A DNA stretch of 64,000 nucleotides from contig QHSX01000065.1 in NCBI GenBank assembly GCA_003221695.1, positions 89,888-153,887 on the forward strand, given 5' to 3'. The DNA comes from Candidatus Rokuibacteriota bacterium. GTDB taxonomy: Bacteria > Methylomirabilota > Methylomirabilia > Rokubacteriales > CSP1-6. Position numbers and translations under genes: made by a program. This document shows, in pieces, positions 58,136-64,000 of the stretch (the stretch's first letter is position 1; every line of letters begins with the position of its first letter). The notes beneath the pieces are model-generated. The model was not told the DNA's origin. It saw only the letters and a list, made by a program, of their open reading frames with translations, and made no database searches.

Positions 58136-59152
58136 TCACCGAACCCGTTCGATCACGCCCAGGCGTGCCCCGAAACCGGTCACGAACCAGACGCGTCCGG
58201 AAGGGTCGGCCGCGAGCGCTTGTACTCGTGCCAAGGCCGGGGCCACCCGGACCACAGCGAAAGCCTCGAGGTGCGGATCAAAGCGAACGACGGTTCCGGC
58301 GTCGTATTCGGCCACCCACAAGGCGCCGCGACGATCGGCGGTGATCGCCACCGGGCTCGAGCGTGGTGCTGAGGGCATTATCCAGCTCTTGACGGCGTGG
58401 GAGTTTGGATCGAGACGCAGCAGCCTATGCGACCCGAACAGCGTAAACCACAGGCGACCGTCCGCACCGCGCACTACGGCGTGGGGCCGGCTGCCTGGCG
58501 GCAACACGATGCGCCGGAGCGTCGCCGTCGTGACATCGACCCGAGTGACGCGGTCCACGCCGCTTTCGGCAACCCACACGCCTCCGTGGCCGTCTGACGC
58601 AATCCCCTGGAGGCGGGCGACCGACGATGCCACGGGCAGCTCACGAATGCTTAGCTCGCGGCGACTGGGTTCGCTGAGACGGGGAAGCCTCCCCACCCTG
58701 CCGTTCGATTGGATACTGAACCACACCTCGTCCGCGGAAGGGTCGAACGTCAAGGCCCGTGGTGTGGGGAATCCAGCAACCTTCTGTTGGACCAGGGAAG
58801 GCAGGACGAACTCATTCACGCGGCCGCGGTCCAAACGCCCGACGAGACCGAGACCGCTGGAGGCGAACCAGAGGCGCCCACCCGGGTCGCTCAGGAGGGC
58901 GGCCGGGTGAGTCCGATTGGGCAGCTTGAACGTCGTGAAGCTTCCGGTGCTGGGGTCGAGACGGAGGAGGGTGTCGGCGTGCGTGACGGCGACCCACACT
59001 ACGCCATGATCGTCGACCGCCAACGCGCTCGGAAGCGCAGCGGTAGGAAGGGAGAACTGCCGCACTGCGAATTCGGAGGCACTTGCAGTCCTGACGGCTA
59101 GCAGATGCAGCAATGCCAGCGGGATAAGCCAAGACCGAGGCCTGGTTCTCAT
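58136..59152 (-). CDS. Exported Vgb-like beta-propeller protein
   Basis: The 338-residue protein begins with a Sec signal peptide (SWLIPLALLHLLAVRTASAS, cleavage after about residue 25). Six or seven blades follow, each with a W-F/V element: GRLWFASSG, EVWFSIQSN, GVWVAESG, GRLWFTLFG, ALWVAEYDAG and RVWFVTGFG. This is the virginiamycin-B-lyase/SMP-30-like propeller. Vgb lyases open streptogramin rings, but most members of the fold in environmental genomes have no such role and lack the catalytic His pattern, which I cannot confirm here. ATG 59152 gives the signal peptide; GTG 59203 would add 17 residues and overlap the neighbour. Confidence 0.72.
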   Translation of the reverse strand: MRTRPRSWLIPLALLHLLAVRTASASEFAVRQFSLPTAALPSALAVDDHGVVWVAVTHADTLLRLDPSTGSFTTFKLPNRTHPAALLSDPGGRLWFASSGLGLVGRLDRGRVNEFVLPSLVQQKVAGFPTPRALTFDPSADEVWFSIQSNGRVGRLPRLSEPSRRELSIRELPVASSVARLQGIASDGHGGVWVAESGVDRVTRVDVTTATLRRIVLPPGSRPHAVVRGADGRLWFTLFGSHRLLRLDPNSHAVKSWIMPSAPRSSPVAITADRRGALWVAEYDAGTVVRFDPHLEAFAVVRVAPALARVQALAADPSGRVWFVTGFGARLGVIERVR

Positions 59153-59160
59153 CCGGTCGC

Positions 59161-61152
59161 TCACTCGCGAACTCTCGGCCACGACCGCGGCAGCACGAGA
59201 CACAACAGCAACCCGAGCCCGGCAGCGGCTGCACCTGCTAAGAAACGAGGCTCTTCATAGCGCCAGACCACCTGGTGTCGACCAGATGGGACCCACACTC
59301 CCTGGAACATCTCGTTAACCTGAAGAATCGGCGCAGGCTCTCCGTCCATAGTGGCGCGCCAGCCACTGGCATAGCTCTCCCCCAGCACGACGAGGATTCG
59401 GCCTGATGTGTCGACCCGGACCTTGACGCGGCCGGGTGCCCAATGCCATTCAAGCATCGTTTCAGCGGGGCCGTCTGCAGTTTCGGGAGGACAGCCGTAG
59501 CAAAAGGGCCCTTCCGTCGGCAGCGTGTAAACAAGGCTCGCCACCTCCGCCGGCGTCCCGGGGCGCGGCACGACACGGACGTTCCGCAGCCCGTACACGA
59601 GGGGGCGTGCGGCGAGGATCTCGTAGAGGCGAAAGCCTGCCTCGGACCCGACGAGCCTGAGCCGCGGGTGAGCGGGTGTCGTCTCGCCGTCCCATACCAC
59701 CCAGCGAATACCGAGCTCCGCGTACAGGTCGACAACCGCCTCCCACTCCTCGACCGCCGTGGGTGCTCGCTGCATGAAGAGGAGGCCCGGCACCCGGTAG
59801 GTGGCTCTGAGAAACGGGTGCGTCGGGATCTCGCCGAAGAAGTGCGCCGACGGGAGACCGAGGAAAAACTGATGATTGGAGTTTAGGAGCGGCTCGGCAT
59901 CGTCCGCGGCCCGATCCGGTCCGGTGAGCGGCAACACCGCCGCGCGCCGCTCCGCATGGATGGCGGCCGCCAGCCCGAAAGGAAGCGGACGCGTCCACCT
60001 AGGCCAGACGTAACTCGTACGTTGGTCGTGCGCCTGAAACACGGCGATGGAGACGAGCGCACTCGCCAGGCAGGCAGCACCGATCGGGCGCCAGCGCGAG
60101 CGCACGACGGCCAAGCCTGTCTCAGCCAGAGGCAACACGATCAACCACGGCAGGGGCTCAAATATCCGTTGGCTTATCCTGAGACCCGGGACCATGCTGC
60201 CCAAGTACCAGAGAGGCGCATAGCGCACGCTATGAAGAATCCCCAGCGCGCCGTAGATTCCGAAGGCGCGCGCAATGGGGCCAATGCGGCCCCGCTGGAG
60301 GATCAGCAATGCGGCCAAGGCGGCCCAAGCCCCGGGTGGCCAGAGGATCCATTCGGAAAAGTCACTCCATCTCACCCAGTAATTGCGGAAGTTAAAGGCT
60401 CGTCGCAAATGCCAGTCTGTGAACTCTGCGTAGTGTGCGCGGCCGGACTCGGCGTAAAGCGAGAGCGCGGGCAGCAGCAGTGGCATCAGGAGCAGCGCCA
60501 GCACGACGTAGCGAGCCACTAACTTGGGCATCTGGCGTCGGAGGCAGCTCCAGCCAAAGGCGCCGGCGAGGCATCCGAGAAGGACGTGATAGTACATCGC
60601 GAAGTTGAGCTGTGCACCGGTGGTCCAGACTGCCGCGAACAGGATCCAGCCGGAGTCCGAGCGCGTCCACCGGTAACTTCGGCCGGCCCGCACCGTGAGC
60701 CAAGCTAGGAGCGGGATCCAGGCGCCCGTGGCCGCCTCCACCACGTCGCCGAAATCCTCCAGCGTTCCTTCGGCAAGCATGGCAGCCACTGCACTGGCGA
60801 CCACGAGCCAGAAGGGCCAGCGCAGCTCGCACCCGAGAAGCACCAGACCAAATGCTCGCAGCGCGACGTGGAACACGGTAAGCCAGTGCCACGCGGCCAG
60901 CGTCGGGAGGACGGCGAGGAAGACAAAGTGGATCGGGTAGAGGGGCCGGTTGTTCAGTTCGAGGAAGCGTGGGATGCCGAACGCCTTGTCTGGGTTCCAG
61001 AACCACGCCCCCCACGAAAAGTCATGCAACAGCCGCCGGTCATACTCAAGGTGGCCGGCGAAATCCGCGAAGGAGGCGCCGCGATACCGGTCGCGCTCGT
61101 CGAGGAACACGTCGCGATAGACTGGCGACACCAGCCCGAGGAGCAGGAGCAC
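59161..61152 (-). CDS. YfhO-like large membrane protein
   Basis: The 663-residue protein has about a dozen hydrophobic helices in residues 1-380. An extracytoplasmic C-terminal domain follows, with ILVVLGESYASGWRATMDGE, PILQVNEMFQGVWVPSGRHQ and VVWRYEEPRFLAGAAAAGLG, then a final helix. This tail is characteristic of YfhO-family proteins, which act in glycosylation of lipoteichoic acid in Bacillus and occur widely beside glycan genes. The N-terminus is uncertain: GTG 61152 begins within the first hydrophobic helix, and an in-frame ATT about 66 nt upstream is preceded by GGGGTGGGGGG and would add a short leader. Confidence 0.75.
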   Translation of the reverse strand: MLLLLGLVSPVYRDVFLDERDRYRGASFADFAGHLEYDRRLLHDFSWGAWFWNPDKAFGIPRFLELNNRPLYPIHFVFLAVLPTLAAWHWLTVFHVALRAFGLVLLGCELRWPFWLVVASAVAAMLAEGTLEDFGDVVEAATGAWIPLLAWLTVRAGRSYRWTRSDSGWILFAAVWTTGAQLNFAMYYHVLLGCLAGAFGWSCLRRQMPKLVARYVVLALLLMPLLLPALSLYAESGRAHYAEFTDWHLRRAFNFRNYWVRWSDFSEWILWPPGAWAALAALLILQRGRIGPIARAFGIYGALGILHSVRYAPLWYLGSMVPGLRISQRIFEPLPWLIVLPLAETGLAVVRSRWRPIGAACLASALVSIAVFQAHDQRTSYVWPRWTRPLPFGLAAAIHAERRAAVLPLTGPDRAADDAEPLLNSNHQFFLGLPSAHFFGEIPTHPFLRATYRVPGLLFMQRAPTAVEEWEAVVDLYAELGIRWVVWDGETTPAHPRLRLVGSEAGFRLYEILAARPLVYGLRNVRVVPRPGTPAEVASLVYTLPTEGPFCYGCPPETADGPAETMLEWHWAPGRVKVRVDTSGRILVVLGESYASGWRATMDGEPAPILQVNEMFQGVWVPSGRHQVVWRYEEPRFLAGAAAAGLGLLLCLVLPRSWPRVRE

Positions 61153-61355
61153 CAGGGCCAGACCTGCCGCGACCCGCGAGGCACGGAGTCGGGGCCCCGC
61201 GACGGTCTCTGATCCCGTTAGCTGCGCTACAATCGTGCGCCCCCCACCCCTCGCGGATCCAGTGCGGTCAGCGCGATGAGACGGTGAACGCGTCGTACCG
61301 ACTCGCTGAGGGCGAAGGAGCCGAAGACGTCAGCGTAGGCCAAGACTAAGGTCGG
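61153..61355. other. Intergenic region with no recognised element
   Basis: This 203-bp gap between the YfhO-like start and the end of the methyltransferase-like gene has no convincing promoter, RNA gene or repeat. A G-rich run near 61240-61253 on the minus strand may be a ribosome-binding site for a slightly longer YfhO-like protein. A long frame on the minus strand is open across the gap but has no start codon of the usual kinds. Confidence 0.5.
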
Positions 61356-62171
61356 CTACTTGCCGAGCGGCTCTAGGACAGTCAGGAGGTAAAGGTTGAA
61401 CTTGCGCACGTGCGGGTAAAAGTATCGCGCGTGGCGGAAGATGACCTTGAAATGCTGCTCCATCGACTCGGGCTCGATCAAGTGCTTGCCCGCGCGCGCA
61501 AGCTCCGCGCGGCAGGCGGCGAGGTACGTGGTGAGTGTCAGCGCGCGCTGCGGACCCAGCCCGAGGAGGCGCTGCACTCGCTCGCTGAGCCGCACTCGCA
61601 CGCCCGGCCGCTCGACGTTCGCCCACGACGGTGGACGGTTCACGTGCCGGATGAATGCCTCGAACTCGTCCGAGAAGTCAGACAGCATCTGCGCGTCCGC
61701 GTAGGTCGTCATGAACGGCGTAGGCTCGCCACCGTACCGTGGGTCACCATGCAGGTCGAGCACAGGCGCGTTGGACAGGCCGTGCAGCCAGTCGATGACG
61801 ACGAGCCCGTGGGGGCGCACAATCCGCCACGCGTCGGTGAGGAACGCCGCGGGGTCAGTGATAAAGTAAGACGCACGGAGGAGCGTCAACACGTCGCAGC
61901 CGTTGTCAGGCAGGTTGGCAAGCGCGTTGATGTCTTGGTCTTGGCTCCCGGACGCCCCCTCCGGGAACTTGTCGAACAATGTCACCTGCGCGCCGCTGCC
62001 CATCGCTCGCGCGATCCAGTCGAGGACGGGATCGCGCCGCCGAGCAGCCAGGCACCAGAGCACCGGCGCGGTGCACTCTCGCCGGAACGCGGCGAAGCGA
62101 CCTGTTTCGCCCTCGAAGGCGGTGAGGGCGCCAGTGAGCCAGGCAAAGTGGTGCCGGTCAGAGATTCCCAC
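61356..62171 (-). CDS. Class I SAM-methyltransferase-like protein
   Basis: The 271-residue protein has a region like the post-SAM part of a methyltransferase (DVLTLLRASYFITDPAAFLT, DAWRIVRPHGLVVIDWLHGL), but the usual G-x-G-x-G motif I is not evident; around residue 55 the sequence is GAQVTLFDKFPEGASGSQDQ. It may be a degenerate or regulatory relative. A long C-terminal segment (HFKVIFRHARYFYPHVRKFN) resembles that of some lipid- or sugar-methyltransferases. GTG 62171 is the first good start; a 184-nt gap separates it from the YfhO-like gene. Codon use seems slightly less GC-biased than in the lysine genes. Confidence 0.6.
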   Translation of the reverse strand: MGISDRHHFAWLTGALTAFEGETGRFAAFRRECTAPVLWCLAARRRDPVLDWIARAMGSGAQVTLFDKFPEGASGSQDQDINALANLPDNGCDVLTLLRASYFITDPAAFLTDAWRIVRPHGLVVIDWLHGLSNAPVLDLHGDPRYGGEPTPFMTTYADAQMLSDFSDEFEAFIRHVNRPPSWANVERPGVRVRLSERVQRLLGLGPQRALTLTTYLAACRAELARAGKHLIEPESMEQHFKVIFRHARYFYPHVRKFNLYLLTVLEPLGK

Positions 62172-62275
62172 GAGCGTCGATCAAAATCGATGTCGCCCCA
62201 TGGACCACGCGGTCGCTGGCCGGCTCGACCCTGAACTGGTTGCCCGTACGAGCGGCGCGATGCGGCCGCCGACGG

Positions 62276-62704
62276 CTACTCCCCGATCACCTGGATGCTG
62301 ACCTCGCGCTTCCGAGGCCCGTCGAGCTCCGCGAAGATGATCGACTGAAACCGCCCGAGCGTCAGCTCGCCGTGGTTGATCCCGACCGCGATGGACCGCC
62401 CGAGCAGCGCCGCCCGGAGGTGCGAGTGAGCGTTGCCCCGCTCGCAGTCGGAGACGCGCGGGTCGTCGTGGCGGTAACCGTCTCGCTCGGGGACGAGTCG
62501 CTCGATCAGGCGCTTGAGATCCTCGATGAGGGCGCGCTGGAACTCGTTGATGAAGAGCGCGCAGGTGGTGTGGAGCGTGTTAATGAGCGCGATGCCCGCG
62601 GAGATCGGGAACTGTTGGATCGCATCTCGGACGAGTTTGGTGACGTCCGAGACCTCGGTGCGCTCCTCACTCGACAGCGTGAACGAGGTGCTGAAAACCT
62701 TCAT
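62276..62704 (-). CDS. yjbQ: YjbQ/UPF0047-family protein
   Basis: The 142-residue protein has the family signature: HTTCALFINEFQRALIEDL, CERGNAHSHLRAALLGRSIA and LGRFQSIIFAELDGPRKREV. The conserved His, Glu and Ser-His residues lie in a barrel-like trimer. YjbQ proteins are reported to have weak thiamine-phosphate-synthase activity in Escherichia coli; their true role is open. It has its own promoter (TTGACT, 18 nt, TATCGT) about 70 nt upstream and a GGAGAG ribosome-binding site near 62715. Separate from the glycan region and from the permease genes. Confidence 0.88.
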   Translation of the reverse strand: MKVFSTSFTLSSEERTEVSDVTKLVRDAIQQFPISAGIALINTLHTTCALFINEFQRALIEDLKRLIERLVPERDGYRHDDPRVSDCERGNAHSHLRAALLGRSIAVGINHGELTLGRFQSIIFAELDGPRKREVSIQVIGE

Positions 62705-62779
62705 CGCAGCTCTCTCCGAGGCGCGTCACCCTGGATTTGCTGACAAAACGTCAACGAGGCGGCGCCAAAGCCAACGGTT

Positions 62780-62809
62780 ACGATAACGACACACTGCGGT
62801 AAAAGTCAA
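62780..62809 (-). promoter_or_regulatory. sigma70-like promoter of yjbQ (TTGACT-18-TATCGT)
   Basis: On the minus strand TTGACT (62809-62804) and TATCGT (62785-62780) are separated by 18 nt. Predicted start near 62773, leader about 69 nt, with a Shine-Dalgarno-like GGAGAG in front of ATG 62704. Unlike most promoters here, it has a recognisable -35 box and a normal leader. Confidence 0.55.
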
Positions 62810-62817
62810 CCCGTCGC

Positions 62818-63636
62818 TCAGACGGTCTTCGGATCGAGCAGGTCGCGTAGCCCGTCGCCCAGGAGGTTGAGGCCGAGCACGGTGAGGGCGATGGCGCCGC
62901 CGGGAAAGACGGCGAACGATGGGTGCAGGGACAGAAAATTCTGCGCGTCCTTGAGCATGAGCCCCCAGGAGGGATTCGGCGGCTGCGTGCCGAGGCCGAG
63001 GTAGGCCAGCGCCGCCTCGGCCAGGATCGCCACGGGGAAGCTCGTCGTCGCCTGGATGACGAGCGGCGGGAGCGTGTTCGGCAGGATGTGCCGGCCGATG
63101 AGACGGCGGTCGCCCGCGCCCAGCGCGCGCACGGCGACGACGAACTCGCGCTCGCGGAGCTCGAGGAAGCTGGCGCGCGTCAGCCGGGCGAACGCGGGCG
63201 CGAAGGCGATGCCGATCGCGACCATGCTGAGCGCGACGCCGGGGGCGAACACGGCGGCGAAGAGGAGCGCGGAGAGGATCGCGGGGAACCCCTGGACCGC
63301 GTCGATCAGGCGCATCAGCGTCTCGTCGAGCCAGCCCCCCGCGTATCCGCTCAGCACCCCGATGGCGACGCCCGCGGTGGCGCCGAGGCCGACCGCGATG
63401 ACCCCGACCGCGATCGACGTCACCGCGCCGCGCATGATGCGCGAGAGCACGTCGCGGCCATACTGGTCGGTGCCGAACGGGTGCGCCGCCGACGGGCCCT
63501 GAAGGCGCCCGGCGATCGACATGGCGAGCGGATCCGCCGGCGTGTAGACGAGGCTCAGCCCGGCGGTCAAGACCAGGAGGGTCGTGACCGCGACGCCGAG
63601 CGTGAACGTGACGTGGCGGAGGGGCCGTCGGCGCAT
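62818..63636 (-). CDS. Peptide/nickel-type ABC transporter permease (DppC/OppC-like)
   Basis: The 272-residue inner-membrane protein has an N-terminal helix (about residues 12-30), the DppC N-terminal HPFGTDQYGRDVLSRIMRGA motif, five more helices and the cytoplasmic EAA loop ALGAGDRRLIGRHILPNTLP that contacts the ATPase. Pairs of DppB/DppC-like permeases import peptides, nickel or other small solutes. The partner permease lies directly upstream (63645 onward). No substrate-binding protein or ATPase of the system is in the window. Start at ATG 63636 with the neighbour's stop 9 nt away. Confidence 0.92.
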   Translation of the reverse strand: MRRRPLRHVTFTLGVAVTTLLVLTAGLSLVYTPADPLAMSIAGRLQGPSAAHPFGTDQYGRDVLSRIMRGAVTSIAVGVIAVGLGATAGVAIGVLSGYAGGWLDETLMRLIDAVQGFPAILSALLFAAVFAPGVALSMVAIGIAFAPAFARLTRASFLELREREFVVAVRALGAGDRRLIGRHILPNTLPPLVIQATTSFPVAILAEAALAYLGLGTQPPNPSWGLMLKDAQNFLSLHPSFAVFPGGAIALTVLGLNLLGDGLRDLLDPKTV

Positions 63637-63644
63637 GGCCCGCC

Positions 63645-64000
63645 TCAGTCGTACCGGATCCGGGGATCGAGGAGCAGGTAGGCGAGGTCCACGGCGAAGT
63701 TGATCAGCACGATCGAGGAGGCCACGAAGAGGATCACGCCCTGCACGACCGGCAGGTCGCGGGCCGTGATCGCGCCGAGCGCCAACCGCCCGAGCCCGGG
63801 CAGCGCGAACACGGACTCCAGGACGATCGAGCCCGCCATGAGCTGGCCGAGCTGGATCCCGGCCACGGTCACGATCGGGATCAGCGCGTTCCGGAGCGTG
63901 TGCTTGCCCAGCACCAGCGCCTCGCTCACCCCCTTGGCCCGCGCCGCACGGACGTATTCCTCGCGCAGGACGTCGAGCACCGCCGACCGCGTGGCGCGGA
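63645..64000 (-). CDS. Peptide/nickel-type ABC transporter permease (DppB/OppB-like), 3' part
   Basis: The visible 118 codons are the C-terminal half; the gene runs off the right end of the window. Content: VLREEYVRAARAKGVSEALV, KHTLRNALIPIVTVAGIQLG, ESVFALPGLGRLALGAITAR and DLAYLLLDPRIRYD, the DppB EAA loop and last helices. It precedes the DppC-like gene and shares its unit. The N-terminal helix and periplasmic loops are outside. Confidence 0.92.
   Translation of the reverse strand, partial: RATRSAVLDVLREEYVRAARAKGVSEALVLGKHTLRNALIPIVTVAGIQLGQLMAGSIVLESVFALPGLGRLALGAITARDLPVVQGVILFVASSIVLINFAVDLAYLLLDPRIRYD

Noticed and set aside
58136..59152. A streptogramin-resistance gene (vgb)
   Set aside because: The propeller fold fits, but the protein has a signal peptide and lies in a glycan locus, and the fold is common in proteins with other roles.

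Overview
The window is a 64 kb piece of a high-GC bacterial chromosome (GC looks close to 70%) with densely packed genes that very often overlap by 1 or 4 nt. I see no tRNA, rRNA, CRISPR array, integrase or transposase. The DapL-type aminotransferase, the envelope gene set, the EPS-type MarR regulator and the codon use suggest an uncultivated soil or subsurface lineage of the Rokubacteria/Methylomirabilota or deltaproteobacterial kind. That placement is inference only.

Layout. (1) 1-13.4 kb is mainly housekeeping: the 3' end of a comEC-like gene, dapL, a VapBC-type toxin-antitoxin pair, a free-standing and divergent RNA polymerase alpha gene (minus strand), then a plus-strand run of mltG, an acyltransferase, argH, an FN3 lipoprotein, lysA, dapA, dapB, an FAH-family hydrolase, folB, folK, an ECF sigma factor and its putative anti-sigma factor. 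(2) 13.4-14.1 kb holds a second VapBC-type pair (AbrB-type antitoxin). (3) 14.1-18.9 kb (minus) is a small polymer-assembly unit: O-antigen-ligase-like protein, polyprenyl-phosphate sugar transferase, GT4 transferase and GDP-mannose 4,6-dehydratase-like protein. (4) 19.4-46.1 kb (minus) is a roughly 26 kb unit of tightly overlapping genes. It starts with an EPS-type MarR regulator, an MsbA-like ABC exporter and a Maf-like (DUF115) glycosyltransferase. It continues through a nearly complete CMP-legionaminic-acid (nonulosonic acid) pathway: LegF, a NeuD/LegH-like acyltransferase, LegI, LegG, PtmE, a LegB candidate and LegC. It ends with a run of GT4/GT2 transferases, methyltransferases and NodB-like deacetylases. 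(5) 46.2-56.5 kb (plus) diverges from the same regulatory region. It encodes an NDP-sugar epimerase, an HldE-like fusion with swapped domains, a GmhA-like SIS protein, a SPASM-type radical SAM protein, a split TPP enzyme (E1 alpha/beta without E2 or E3), a B12-type radical SAM protein, a membrane protein, a GT2 transferase and two paralogous membrane proteins with winged-helix tails. (6) 56.5-62.2 kb (minus) holds two polytopic membrane proteins of glycosyltransferase type, an exported Vgb-like propeller and a methyltransferase-like protein. (7) 62.2-64 kb (minus) has a YjbQ protein and the start of a Dpp/Opp-type permease pair.

How the parts fit. Regions 3-6 together look like a cell-surface glycan or glycoprotein locus. 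Precursors would be made as CMP-nonulosonic acid, GDP-6-deoxyhexose and possibly NDP-heptose. They would be assembled and decorated by about ten glycosyltransferases and six methyltransferase-like proteins. The ABC exporter and the ligase would move or attach the product. Region 5 is the best candidate for an undescribed pathway. The lysine/arginine, folate and cell-wall genes of region 1 look ordinary, apart from the unusual rpoA. Several transcription units start with a -10 box only 6-10 nt before the start codon and lack a clear Shine-Dalgarno sequence, which points to leaderless or near-leaderless mRNAs.
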